A stretch of 64,000 nucleotides of DNA from Vandiemenella viatica (GCA_031002005.1 CM061921.1:124030597-124094596); one strand, 5' to 3'; shown: positions 44,726-57,150, counted from the first letter of the stretch. Program-made: numbers and translations. The notes: generated by a model not told the origin, from the letters alone.

Positions 44726-45925
44726 TTCTTTACATTTATATTCCTCACATGTTGACCTACTCAGCTAGCTATCCTATCCAAATCACAGTCTTCTACTGTA
44801 TCGATCTTAACATAAAGCATTATGTTATCTTCAAACAACCTATCTTCTGACAGTAAACCATCAACACAATCATGAATATCCACCAAATGCTATCAATTTA
44901 ACTGTGAAGTGTACCACTTGGTTCATAATGAATAATATTAACTGCCTTTGAACTATATCACAATACAAAATTCTGTATTTATCTCAGAATTAGAAAAGGA
45001 CAACTTATCATTTGCAAAAAAAAAAACAAAAAAACCCACAACTATCATATAAAAAAACAAAGAATTTTTTTTATTACAATTCCTTCAAATGTTTGATAAC
45101 TAATTTTTATATGGTTAGAGTACAAGGATATAAATTTAATGCAGTAAAAAAAGGCTTTAAAATATGAGAATACAAATAAACTGACAGCAAATAATTCTGT
45201 TCAATTGGAGGCAATCCGTGAGGTATCGTGACTGGGTGAATTATTTGAGAACTAAACTCATAAGTTTAATACAAATGGCGATGGCAAACATTGTTCACTG
45301 CGGCGTATAGTCCTCATCAAGCAAGCGTGCTCCGTCTCTGCCGCATGTTACACTACAACTGCAGGCGAATAGCGAATCTTTAATAGGAGACGGTTTTCTA
45401 TAGTAGTCTCCTGCGAGGCATGGTGATTTAGGTCACTGAGTTATTGATTAAACACATCAAAACATATTCGCGTCTCATCCCACTTTGTCCATCACCACTT
45501 CCCTCTCACAATCCGTTCGATGGCGTCAGTTTTCACTTGCGTTAGAATATAACAATCACCAAAATATTTCAACATTTGGTATAAACTTATCTGTAACTTT
45601 CACATGTTTAACAAACAAAATCTTTCTAAATTTTACGTAGGTGCAATCATTGATACAATGTTCTAATAACTTATGACAACATATTTATGGAACACATATG
45701 ATTTTTTTTTAAATGTGCTTACATCATTCTGTTTTATTAGATCGAAGATCAATACAACGCTGACATTCATTCGACGCGCATTAGATTTTTTTGATTTTAA
45801 CCTATGTGAAGCCTTGTTATGAATGTCAGATATCTCAATATGAGGAAGATGACAACTTAATGCGGAAGTAGTAGCTTCCATGATATTACTATATATCACA
45901 TTTTTCCTCACTTCGGTATTTAAGG
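44726..45925. other. No gene seen
   Basis: AT-rich with A-runs (45020-45065). No recognised coding or repeat content. Confidence 0.4.
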
Positions 45926-46400
45926 CTCATCGACGTCGAGGTCATTAGAGCACGAGAGGATGGGACCAAGGAATGGGAAGAAATTCAGCCATGGCCTTTT
46001 GAATGACCATCCCGGCATTCACCTCGATTGAATTCGTGAAACCATGAGTGGTCTGGTGATTCAACGGTTAAGGTGTCAGACTGGGGATCGAATCCTGGTC
46101 TTGGGGGGAATTTTCAGAGGCCCTTAACCCTACCTTCCATGTGTAATGCGAAGTACGCCAGAAAGCTTACGTGGTTCGGATTCCACGTTATGCTGTAGAT
46201 CTCATATAACTGGTTGAGCAATGGGGTTAGGTTAGATAGTCACAGGTGACTCATTGCCCGTAGAATCGAAAAACATGTCACTTGACGGCTGATCAATACT
46301 TCGGAAAAAAAAATCAGACGATGATATGATTTGATTTTGAGAATCCATGGAAAACAGGATGGTGGTACGGGGATTTGGATCAGCGTCCACCCTATTGCCA
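45926..46400 (-). repeat. SINE copy, split by another SINE
   Basis: Left part ('gggaccaaggaatgggaag', 'catcccggcattcacctcg') and right part ('aatccatggaaaac', 'ggtacggggatt') match the core and head-side of the complete SINE at 58031-58270, minus orientation. Between them sits a different SINE at 46047-46345. Confidence 0.75.
46047..46345 (+). repeat. tRNA-derived SINE nested in the previous SINE
   Basis: Plus-strand tRNA-like head: 'gtggtctggtgattcaacgg' (A-box) and 'ctggggatcgaatcctggt' (B-box). The body 'gtggttcggattccacgtta' is repeated in the copy at 49065-49289. It ends in A9 and an AT-rich tail. The flanks GAAACCATG and GAATCCATG may be a 9-bp target duplication with one mismatch. Confidence 0.75.
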
Positions 46401-46758
46401 GGTGTATGTGACCTACCGGGTGTAAGGGTTTGGGAGAGACTATATTAGCCTCTTACAACCTAATTTCAACCTTTCCTTTACGTGGTGCACCCTGAAGGCG
46501 CGGACGAGGTACTGGCGACTGAATGATTCCCAGTTTAATGAGAAACCAACTGCTTGCCAACGACCTCCTGAAAGGAGGGCTGAAGAGCGAGGAATGGTCC
46601 GGGGCAACTTCTTTCCCACGGGTTTGCAAATGGCCCCTAAAGGCGGATGAATCAGAAATGATCAACGGCATGGGCATGCAGAAGGCAACGTGAAACCACT
46701 GCATTAAAGACGCAAAGGGAATCCGGAGGCCATGTAATCCTCTCAAATTACATATAGT

Positions 46759-47500
46759 ATGATGGCTTCTTCCTGGGTAAAATATTCCGGAGGTAAAATA
46801 GTCCCCCAATTGGATCTCCGGGTGGGGAATACTCAGGTAGGAGTCATCAGGATGAATAGAAACATTCTACGAGTCGGAGCGTGGAATGTTAGATGTCTGA
46901 GTATGGCAGGTAAATTACAAAACTTAAAAAGGGAGAAGGAACGACTTAAGTTAGAGGTCATTGGGAATACTGAAATTAAGGGAAAGTACGCAATGGATTT
47001 CTGGTCTGGAGAACACAGGATAAATACCACACAAGCTGTCAGTGAAATTACTGATGCAGGATTTATAATGAACACGAGAGTAGGGAAACGGAAGAGCTAT
47101 TATGAACAGTTTAGTGACAGGATTATTTTGATGAGGGTAGAAACTAAGTGTGCTCCAATAATGTTAGTACAAGTGTTTATGCAACGCCACAGGAAGATAA
47201 TGAAGCAGTATAGAAGATACAGAATGAAATTGATGAATTAATCCAATTTTCGAAGTGGAATGAAAATCTAATAATCGTGGGTGATTGAAAGGCAGTAGTG
47301 GGAGAAGGTAAAGAGGAGAATACTGCAGGAAAGTTTGGTCTAGGAGAAAGAAATGAGCGATGAAACAGGTTGTCAGAATTTTGTGAAAAATATAGACTAG
47401 CCGTGGCGATTTAGGAATCATGCACGAATATATACACCTGGTATAATGGTAGATTATATCATTCTCACAGAAAGATTCAGGAAGTTAAGTCAAGTTATAG
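46759..47500 (+). pseudogene. Endonuclease remnant of the second RTE copy
   Basis: Open from 46759 to 47241: ILRVGAWNVRCLSMAGKLQN is the intact N-terminal motif (the first copy has lost it), then LEVIGNTEIKGK, SYYEQFSDRIILMRVET and a frameshift at about 47185. Further motifs (the GDWNA region mutated to a stop, SDQNLI for SDHNLV) follow to 47555. Dead. Confidence 0.75.
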
Positions 47501-47558
47501 ACTGTAAAACATACCCAGCAGTTGACGTAGACTCTGACCAAAATCTGATAGACATTAA

Positions 47559-49612
47559 GTGCATGCTGAAATTCAAGATAATAAAGAAACAGTAGAAGCG
47601 AATAGACTGGAAGTGAACGAACTGAAAGAATCTAAAACGATGGAAAAATTTGTAGAGATGGTAGACTGGGCTTTAAGAAAAAACTCTAAAAGCAGTTCAA
47701 CTGAGGACGAATGGAATGCATTGACGAGAGAAACAATCAAAGCTGGTAAAGAAACTTCAGGTTTCATGAAACAAGTAGCATGAAAACCTTTGATCACAGA
47801 AGAAATTTTGGAGTTGATGGATCAGAGGAGAAGGCAAACAAATTCTCAGGATGAAGCAGGAAGAGACCAGTACAGAAATTTGGAAATCAAATAAACAGTT
47901 AATTGCAACAAAAAAAGAAGAAGTGGCTGCAAGAATAATTAAAACGAGTAGAAAAGTAATTTGTCGTAGCTAAAGTAGATGTGGCCCATAAAAAGATCTA
48001 ACAAAATTTTGGAGTAATGAATAATAGATATATAAATATTAAAGTTAATGGTGAAACCACTTTTAAACGTAGAAGGCACAGCTAACCGATGGAAGGAACC
48101 CGTATGTATGATGGGGATGATTTAAACAGAAGTGTACTGGAAAAGAAGGCTAAGATGAAATTAATGACTTAAAAAAAAAAAATTGAAACAGTCCGGACAC
48201 GGAAAGTAAGTAAGTAATAATGACTTAGGAGATCCTGCTTTAAGAACTATATTAGACAGAGCTTTGAAAGATCTGAAATCAAATAAGGTAATTGGAATTA
48301 ATGAGATTCCTGCAGAACTTCCGAAATCTCTAGGAGAAGAAGTAATACAAAGATTATTATGCCAAACAGTTACAAAACAGGACAGATTCCAACTGATTTC
48401 AATAACTGTATCATCTTCACACTCCCAAAAAAGAAAAAACACAAGCCGACAAATGTGAGAATTATCGCACGATAAGTGAAACTTCACATGCCTCAAATTT
48501 ACTGTCCAGGATAATATACAGAAAAACAGAAAGGAGAGATAGTAGGTGAAGATCTGTTTGGGTTTAGGAAAAACGACGGTACAAATAATAATAATAATAA
48601 TCTGGCTTTAAGATTATTACTTGAAGAGCGGACCAAGAAAAGCCAGGATAATTTATGGCATTTTTCGATTTTTGAAATGGTTTTATAATGTTAAGTGGGA
48701 CAAGATTTTCGAAATTTTAAAGCGGTCAGGTGTAATATATCGAGATAAATGAATACAGTATAATATACATGATAATCAAGTAGCTATAATGCAAGTAGAT
48801 AATCATGAGAGACATGCATCAGTTAAAAAGGGTGTGAAACAAGGTTGTAGTCTCTCTTGATTAATATTCTACTTGTCTGTAGAGGAAGCAATAAAGGAAG
48901 TAAAAGAAAAAAATTTATGTGGCGTAAGTGTTCAAGGCAGAAAATTCAGTATTCAACAATATCCTGATGACATTGTCCTGTTAGTAAAACAGGCTGAGGA
49001 TATTTAATTACTGAATGTCACGAGTACTGACGGAAGCTTTTGAGATAAATGTAAACCAAAGCAAGGTGGCTCGGTGGGCGGCGATTTGCACCTCTGGCAC
49101 AGCTTACTGTGTGATGTGAAATACGCCAGAACGCTTCTGTGGTTTGGATTCCACGTTAAACTGTAGATCCTCTCTAGAGCTAAGAACCCTAGTTGTGACA
49201 CTAATGTGTACACAGCAAAGTCAAGCAGAAGAAAGGCTTAACGTGGTCCTACTTGACCCAAACGAACGTACATATATACAATACAAAGCAAGACGAAAGT
49301 GATGAAAAGTAGTAGAAATGATAACAATAATAGTGGATTAAATATAAAAATATGGTCGGATGCGATAGAAGAAGTAAACGAATTCTGCTACTTAGGAAGT
49401 AAAATTACAGAAGCAAGAATTGTATTAAAAGCAGAAATCTTTTACATAATCGCGAAGTTTCTCTCGGCGATGAGAATGTATGTAATGCTCTCGGGTAATT
49501 AGCCGAGTTAACGCCATCTGGTGAAGAAAGAACTTTTTAAAACTCTATGTGTGGAGCACAACACTTAATGTTAGTGAATTACGGAGTTTAGGAAAATTGA
49601 AGCATTTGAAAT
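47559..49612 (+). pseudogene. Linker and RT remnant of the second RTE copy
   Basis: Recognisable blocks in several frames: NRLEVNELKESKTMEKFVEM (47595), MKDLKSNKVIGINEIPAELP (48264), VGEDLFGFRKN (48545), motif B VKKGVKQGCSLS (48820), a decayed motif C region (PDDIVLLVK for FADDIVLLAE at 48960) and EVNEFCYLGSKIT (49370). An (AAT)n stretch lies at about 48587. Extensive decay. Confidence 0.8.
49065..49289 (+). repeat. SINE insertion in the second RTE copy
   Basis: Bracketed by CAAAGCAAG (9 bp, at about 49056-49064 and 49281-49289). The body 'tgtggtttggattccacgtt' matches the SINE at 46047-46345. The head is altered or partly missing. Confidence 0.75.
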
Positions 49613-50230
49613 TCTCCCACTCACTTACCGCCTGATTGTCATGGTCATCAATCAACAAACATCCAAGTCTCATCTCCAATACACTCCCAGTTCTCCCTTC
49701 ACCCGCCTCCTATCTTCCAATGACTTTATCATATCAATTACTGATTGTGTTCTACCGTAATATCAATAAATAAATTTAGGAATGTAGCTGCCTTCCTTTG
49801 CAATCCCTCCAGTTCCCATATACTACCATATTGAAGTCGGAATTGATGATGTATCATACACCCGAAATCATCTATCTACTGGCCCAATATATTCAGTTTT
49901 AAAAAGCTATCGAATAACTGACAACTGTTTTTCTCTCTCTGTTACGTTTAATGAGCAATCTGATATATATGATGTGCCTAGTCAGAACATATCTCATGAT
50001 TCAGATGACACTAATGTATAGTTTCTACTCGTATGTTATCAGAGGTCTGGTGCCATTATGCTGGCCACCGTATTTCCGTTCAAACATTTCTGAGGCCAAG
50101 TCCATTGCTCCAACAGAGACACAAGTTACAATTAAATGAAAATGTATTATTGTAAACATAACTAAATACAACTAAACACTAGTGTCATTTGTCTTTTATG
50201 TTACTCTGTTAATGCGAATATTTCTTTCAG
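49613..50230. other. Sequence between LINE break and exon C
   Basis: DNA that is not part of the RTE consensus. No gene recognised apart from the acceptor at its end. Together with exon C and the sequence to 50900 it separates the two pieces of one LINE. Confidence 0.5.
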
Positions 50231-50295
50231 GTTACTGTGTGGTTCACCGGCCGCAACAATCTGTGCAGTACATCCGAGAAGGCAAAGGGAAACGG
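50231..50295 (+). CDS. Exon C of the GDNF-receptor-like gene
   Basis: Acceptor TATTTCTTTCAG before 50231 and donor GTGAGTGG after 50295, both strong. The 65-bp exon starts with two bases completing a phase-1 codon and ends in phase 0. It encodes YCVVHRPQQSVQYIREGKGK plus Arg, a short basic connector with one Cys. Phase fits after exon A directly or after exon B, and before exon D. Being short, it cannot be identified by homology alone; splice quality and phase are the evidence. Confidence 0.6.
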
Positions 50296-50900
50296 GTGAG
50301 TGGCGCCCACATTCACATTTCAGATGCCTTCGGAACCTTAGGATAAGCGATCATTTAGTTGCTGTAAAATACGCTCAATTGTGCGTCGACCAATAAAAGT
50401 GTTTTGCAGTTCTATAAAAATTTCAGTAATAATTGAAGAAAGTGCTTCATACTGCGATACAAATGAAAACAGTCAATTGTCAATGAATGTGATAAATAAA
50501 GATTAGGCATCCTAATATGTCAGTTTAGAGGACATTATATGTTGAAGAAATATAACACAGAATGAATACTATTAGTTTATTATTATTATAAATCACTCAA
50601 AATGTTTTACTTGGAGGAACAGGAATTAACTACAGGCACACAATAATACAAAAAAGACTGCTGGAACTGTGCATCCAAGCAATGCATTCTAATTGTTTGT
50701 ATATTTGACAGTGGTGACTACAGTAAAAGTTGTCTCCAAGTCATTTTCAAAAAGAAGAAAACCCTGAACATTTAGCGTAATTACTTCTAGAGTAGAATTG
50801 TTAGTAAAAAGTTTTATGTCTTAACAATAACCATGTCAAGGTGCAAATGCCAAACTCGTAATCTCGTGTTAGTAGAAATTAAGGGAACAAAATAGATCAG

Positions 50901-51205
50901 TGAAATGGCTACAGAAGAATGCTGAAAATTAAGTGGACAGACAAATGAGCGAGTTTTGGAAATGATGGCTGAGGAAAGAAGTTTGTGGAATAAGCTTACA
51001 GAAAGAAGATACAAGCTGGTATGTCATATTTTGAGACATGCTGGATTGGTTAATTTGTTAGTGGAGGGAACAGTCGAAGGTAAGAACTGTAGAGGAAGGC
51101 AGAGATTATAATATATGAAGCAGATAATTGAGGACGTAGGTTGTAGAGATGAAGAGGTAAGCACAAGATAGGAAGGGTTGGAGGATTGCACCAAACCGTA
51201 AAATC
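50901..51205 (+). mobile_element. Second RTE LINE copy, right piece (3' end)
   Basis: Starts at 'tgaaatggctacagaagaat' and matches about 12297-12600 of the first copy ('agcttacagaaagaagatac', 'catgctggattggttaattt') to the 3' end 'ggaggattgcaccaaacc'. It continues the left piece ending at 49612 almost without gap; TGAAAT is present at both breakpoints. Confidence 0.85.
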
Positions 51206-54200
51206 ATATGTGGAGTCACTTTCAAATGAGAAACCTGATGACCATTGTTTCTACATGGAGTTGATAAGAGAATTAAAAAAAATAATTCCAGGTGAAATAT
51301 TTAAACATCCGTTAATTTTGCTGGAGTGAAATTTCTTTCTTTTACATTATACCATGAAGAGGATTTTGTCAACGACTGAGAAGTTTTTTGCCATGGACAA
51401 TTGAATGAATCGGAGAACCATGGAAAACGAAAATCCCGACGGTGATTCGAGTGGTGGAATCAACATTGTTTAACATGGAATGGTGCAGATGAATAATTCA
51501 GAAAACAAAGACAGTTTACATTTTACGGGCAAGGCAAGACATATAATGAAATTATATAAACTTTTGCAGAATGTTAATAATAAGCAAGCCACATTTTTAA
51601 TAGTTAATTCGAAAAATTGACTGGAAGGTTTTAGTAAAATCACAATGCTGATATTATATTCAAATAAAATTATTATTAACTTCCAAATTACCTTCAAAAT
51701 CTAACTTGTGTAGCGAAATTAATGTATTTAAAGAAAAAAATCATTGAAGTTTTGCACAGCGGAATAGTTTACTAGTGACTAAAAATTATTAATACTGTTT
51801 CTGTTAGTAGAATTGTAGCACTTTCAAGAGATCATCGATAGGCCAAGAATGGAAAATTTACAGATTCATCGATGGGAAAATATGTATTAAGTTACTCGAA
51901 TTTTTTAGCAAAATTAAAGAAACAATGCCATTATAGGGACAAGCTTGTCACGTGTTTAACAGCATCATCAAGATAGTGCTAGTTAATGAAGTAATTAAAT
52001 AAATTGTAATATGGAATAAAATTAAATTCACAAACTTACTGAGGAAAGGGCATTTCTTGTGATTTAATAAACAGTTAGAGGTAGAAATATATGTATCAAT
52101 CCACAAATAAGAAGCACTATGGAAATAATACGTTTCCCGTGAATAATTTAACAGGAATGCCTCATAATACGCAGCAATTACAAAATTATTTTCATGATAC
52201 TGACAGGTAACAGCTTTAAAGTGTGGTGAGAAACAAGAGAATTTTAAAATGTAATACAGATGTGACCGCTGTTCATTCTTATTTGGAGCATATTATGAAA
52301 ACTGTTCCAAACAATGATAACCTACTTAAACAGAATGTAAACAATAAAGCATTATATGAGGCTTATTAGCTACAACGAAAACAATGTTAAAGCCTCCTCA
52401 GCTTAAATCCACAACTTGAAATGCATAAGATTATGAAATATGTATTGAAAATAAATAAATAAAAGCACGGTTATATAACTAGAACTGCCGAAACACTCGA
52501 CAGTAAGGAGTTTGACTGTAATAAGTAATTAAATTTAATTAATTAGTAAAAGTTGGCAATGTAAATCGTTGAATATTGTACTGCTATTGGGAACGATAGT
52601 GTATGCGAAGTTTCGAATCAATCAGGCACTGGGAAAATATCGAAACATCAATTACAAAATTTTCAACAGTTAAGAGACAGGTGAAACTAATATAAGTCCA
52701 GCCAAATTGATCAGAACACATTATTGTGACAACGAAGAGAAGATATGAATGTAGTTCATCCTTAGTTGTATCAGATAATTAAAAACTTTTTTTAAACAAT
52801 GATATGAATAAAATATCATGTTCTACTGTGCCTATTGCTGATGTGGAAAACAATACTACAACAGTGAAGTCAAAATGCAAATGCTCGCTCAACGTTATTG
52901 TAGTTTTAAGCGGAATGAGTTGGTGGCATTTCGGAGAAAAAATTCAGTCACTCGATGATAATGATCCTTATCGACATTCTTTAAAACATTATACATACAA
53001 ATTTGTGTCATATGATTTCCCATTAACACACAGGAAAAGCGAAATCATTGATAAGAATTTCCAAACTTCAAATTTTATATATTGCTGTAAATTAAAATTT
53101 TACTGAAAAATTTACATAGTTGCTTTGTAGAGCAAAGGCAGAATCAAATAAAAAATAAAATATAGAAGGAAAAAATGAATTACAAGTTCATCAGAATAAA
53201 AATTCTTGCCGAAATATGATTGAAATTGTAAGAAGATTTGCGACAACCTGCAAACTTACGGAGGATACTTAAGACGAAAGTGAAACCTATACGCTCCTAA
53301 TTGCAGGATAAATAGGAAATATGCAATTATTTTAATTAATTTACTGTATTTTTTGTTAATCGTTTCATGAAAAAAGTCATTTTGATTCTAACATACATAA
53401 CTGCAAGAAGGAATGTAAAGTGTATAATATGTTGGAAAATTACGTCAATTAATGTTGAAGTAAGGTCTTATTTAAACTACTGTAAACAGAACAGAGGCCA
53501 AACAACACCATTAGTGTATCCGTTTAGAAGACTAAGCAGTTCATATATATGTATATATAAAAAATTGCAAAAAGGAATAAAGAAATACACTACAATCAAG
53601 AAAAACATATACCAATTGCTGTACTCCAACATTACATTTCTTCAGGATCACAGAATTTAGAAAGGTTGGTGTTTCAAAAAAAGTGTTCATCTGACCGTGC
53701 TGTTGAGATCAACTAACACTAAGCAACTACTACCAGAAAGTTTTACTGTATAAGGTGATCTATATTTCGACATTCTGTTATCTTTAGAAAGATGCTGAAG
53801 TGTTTGCTGAAATCGTCAGTTTACTTACGAATAATAAAAGAAAAACATTAAAATATAGTTTTCATTAAATTACCCTTGATGAACTGAGAATGGTGGTACG
53901 AAATATGAAAGAAATTCCACTACCCAAAAATTTATCGAATTCCATCTGGTCCCAGTTCGACTGTGAAAATAAGTACCAATAAAGTGCTAAATATAAATTC
54001 GTATTCCGAATACGCAATGCGCATAATCATAAGAAGTTTATGAAAAACATTAGTTTCTTCTTAAATAAAAGAAAAAAATTAAAAATTAAACTCTCTGCTT
54101 TTAGAAAAAACTGACTGAGAAACCAGTGATGAAATCACACAGAGAGAATAATTTCTTTGCAGCTATCCAAACCAATTCTACTAGAATTTCAAGACTTCAA

Positions 54201-54695
54201 AACTGGAACTTCCATCTTCAACATCCAACAGACATGACTGTTAAATTATGTTCCGGAAGAGGGAGTTAGTAGTTCAACATTATAAGAAATGTATATTAAA
54301 ATATTTTAGTGTGGAGATGAATCACGCAATCCTTCACCTTAGTAGTCCAAGTGTTTTTCTTCATGTTGATGTATTGGGAAATTTTCATCATTATAAAATT
54401 AGTAACATGCAATGGATAAAACAAATTTTTAAGTCATTCTTGAATTTAATTCTTTCTCGCTATAAATAGTGATGTTTATCCTCGACCAACTTAATGATAT
54501 CTGCTACGTTTTCAGTCCAGTTCTACTGATTTCTATATTTTTTAATCAGTATTACCAAACACTTTCGACTTTGGATAGTTCCTGAATTTATAAAGCAAGT
54601 TCAGTGACAAAGTCTTTAACACAACGCATTCAATCCAGCGGAAGAAAATGCTTAGGACGGGGAGGGCTGATTTACAGCTGTTTCTTGTTTTGCAG
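51206..54695. other. Intron before exon D, no gene seen
   Basis: About 3.5 kb of strongly AT-rich DNA, with no transposon that I recognise. Open frames (52804-53106, 53367-53660) have no motif or splice context and are not called. Confidence 0.5.
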
Positions 54696-54900
54696 TTATA
54701 CCAGGAGAAGGAACCTGATTGCTCGGAGTTGTGCCAGTGTGCTGAGGGTGAGCAGCTGATATGTAATACGGTGTGTGTGGAGAGAGCACCCTGCAAGACG
54801 GATTTCGCCTTCTACAACCACGCTGCTCCTGCCTACCAGGCATACCGAGGCCGTTGCCTGTGCTACTCGGGACGCTTCATATGCATGCGTCCCACGCCAG
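54696..54900 (+). CDS. Exon D: second Cys-rich segment of the GDNF-receptor-like gene
   Basis: Acceptor TTTCTTGTTTTGCAG before 54696 (strong polypyrimidine tract) and donor GTACAC after 54900. It starts in phase 0, as exon C requires, and ends in phase 1. It encodes 68 residues with nine cysteines: DCSELCQCAEGEQLICNTVC, then a Tyr/Ala-rich AYQAYRGRCLCYSGRFICMR. Repeated C-x-C pairs and the ending resemble the region after the cysteine domains in insect Gfrl-type proteins, and also somewhat resemble VWC-like modules, so the family label is tentative. The next exon must start in phase 1 and was not found with confidence. Confidence 0.7.
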
Positions 54901-55084
54901 GTACACTCACCAACATCTTAGTTATCCATTAAATTATATTGTTTGTTATTTTCTGTCACTGATTTTTTTCTATTTTTATCTATATCTTGTTAGTATTAAT
55001 TACTCCGTAAGTTGATTTACAGAGTGTGATAAATTATCCATTTCTGTATGGATCGTAAGAGATTGATTACGCGTTAGAGATAGT
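54901..55084. other. Start of the next intron
   Basis: AT-rich, no features beyond the donor. Confidence 0.4.
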
Positions 55085-55475
55085 ATAGAGGAGAGCCGCT
55101 CGATTCATGACTGCTAGTTATAATCCTTACGAAATTGTCACAGAATTGGTACATAGATTGGGCTGGGATTGTTTGGCAGATAGGCGACGTCGTTTTAGTT
55201 TGAATTTATTGGAGAATATGCGAAATTCTGTACTTTACGATTGCAATGAAATACTTCTTCCGCCAACCTATTTAGGTTGCAATGACAGGAGGGATAAGAT
55301 CAGAGAAATAAGAGTCCATACTGAAGCTTTTATTTATTCTTTCTTTCCTCGTTGTGTTCGAGTTTGGAATGCACAGAATTAGAATTGGTGCTTAGCACCC
55401 TCTGCCACCCACAATATTTGTATGTTGCAGGGTATAGATTTAGATGTAGATGTAGACTTGTTCGTTGTTTCTAAA
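55085..55475 (+). mobile_element. 5'-truncated CR1-like LINE 3' end
   Basis: Encodes the C-terminal tail of CR1/Jockey-type ORF2 (RAARFMTASYNPYE, LGWDCLADRRRRFSLNLLEN, YSFFPRCVRVWN), stop at about 55380, then a 3' UTR with 'ggtgcttagcaccctctgcc' and a (GATGTA)n tail (55440-55460). Same family as 29165-31300. Confidence 0.9.
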
Positions 55476-55559
55476 TATCGTGTCAACTAGATACAGGGTG
55501 TTTCTCGTAATATGTCGCAAGTACATCGATATTAAGAAATCAATCGAAAAACTAGCTAC

Positions 55560-57150
55560 CGTTATCAAATAATTTTAACATGCCAATTCTGGATAGGAAG
55601 GTCATCCGAAAGCATCATGCACGAGAAATCATTGGTGATCCTATCTAACAATTCCTCCAACGACGGTTCTAATGATTTTATCCTATCCTCATAAAAAAAT
55701 AGTGGGGTACAGTATCAAATGTCATGACAGAGACCTCAGAATATGCTCCCACGATGGTTACATCATTTTTCATTATTTCTTGAAGCAGTCCCACAATCCC
55801 ATAAAACAGAAACCGTCTTTTTGCTTAACTGAAGGAACAGCCTTCTGTTGTTCTGATCCTGGGAGAGTGTAGTAATGTCTCGGCTAGTCCCGCAATGTGG
55901 TTGTTATTTTTACAGATGCAGTTTGTCAGTGTAGTCATACAATGTCTGAGTCGAGATGAGTTGAGGAATAAGAAATTACTGTTAGGTTTTTTTTCCATTG
56001 TTAGTATTGTTTACTTGTGTCGTTGCGTATGTTTTGCACTTTCTTACCGTAATCAGTATATTACTTTCCGTCTGATTGATTTGGAAAACTTTTCGATACA
56101 GCTGCCGGAACACCTGTCTGAGTATGTTTTCTACCTTGTCTTTCGGGCTTGAAGTAGGTTAGTCAGCATAGCTGTGGTGGTCTTAATTACGTCCTGTTGG
56201 TTATTGTGCTGCTGCACCACCTCCTTAAACGCGTCAGGATGGGCACGTTGTGTTTGATTTCCTGAGCCTTGACAATTGCTTCTACTTCCCTGCCACATTT
56301 GCTGCTGATATGGTGGTCAGAACCACAGCGTGGGCATTTTTCGACCAAATGATCGTATCAGTGACTTATGCTGCATTGTGCGGTGGTCTTGATTCCTCTA
56401 CCACGTGCTTCTTAGACCTTCAGAATGAAGCCTGTCGAGAGTTTTCTCGTCATGTGTCAGGATTGTGAAAAGTTTTGTCTCCTTATGGAGTGTTCTTGTG
56501 GAGATAATGAAGGCATTGAAAGGGGTCAGGTTTTGCTTATTTCATTTCACTCATTGTGTCTCTATACCTTTTGCCACTGGAGAGGGTTTAGAAGCGTTTA
56601 ATATGTCTCTTAACATTTTAGTGGTCACTGTTTTCCGTGAAATGATTGTGTTAGCTGAATGAAAATTGTGTCCACGTCTTGTATTGTTTTAAAATCAAGT
56701 CGTTGTTAACAGTAAAGGAAATGTTCTCTATGGTTTTTTCTGCCTTTTTGTGCCTACGCAAGTCCTGGTATATGTCTTTGATTGTCATACCTTTTGGAAT
56801 CTCCTTTATCATGAACGTCAACAGTTCTAAACTGATTGAGTCTTTCACTACAGTATGTAGGCAAGAGTCACAAGATCTAACGTTTGTTTTTTTATGCTGT
56901 GTGACTTGTGTGTTGCCTATTCCACAGTGCTGTTGAGTCTGACAAGTGGCCTCTCCACGATCAATATTATTGACGTTCTCCCTAGACTGCTCAATAATTG
57001 ACTTCGGAATGGTGGACTACCAGGACGTAGCAGCTGTTGCTATTGCTTTACTCTGCTGCGTGAAAAAAAAGAAAAGAAATATAAGGTGGATGAAGAATTG
57101 GCATATGAACCGGAAATATTCACGCATGAGGGAATAGTTCTCGACTGTCT
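55560..57150 (-). pseudogene. Gag-like LINE ORF1 remnant
   Basis: Minus-strand fragments in changing frames. Near 56800 there is EIPKGMTIKDIYQDLRRHKK (N-terminal part), near 56310-56350 a zinc knuckle CPRCGSDHHISSKC (C-x2-C-x4-H-x4-C), and near 55620-55700 LEPSLEELLDRITNDF, a C-terminal gag-type segment followed by a stop. The knuckle resembles the second one of the I-clade gag at about 16.9 kb. No RT follows on this strand, so the unit is a fragment. Confidence 0.65.

Larger units (their letters stand above)
46425..49612 (+). mobile_element. Second RTE LINE copy, decayed; left piece
   Basis: Matches the copy at 9430-12666 from its 5' end ('gggtttgggagagactatat') down to 'gaagcatttgaaat', which equals about 12287-12302 there. 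It breaks off at 49612 and its missing 3' part resumes at 50901. Many stops, deletions and one SINE insertion (49065-49289). Confidence 0.85.

Noticed and set aside
52804..53660. Two ~100-codon frames in the last big intron
   Set aside because: AT-rich, no recognisable domain, no good splice sites; compatible with chance.
55499..55545. ACAGGGTGTTTCTCG after TA, like a mariner/MITE end
   Set aside because: No matching opposite end or second copy was found nearby, so not annotated.
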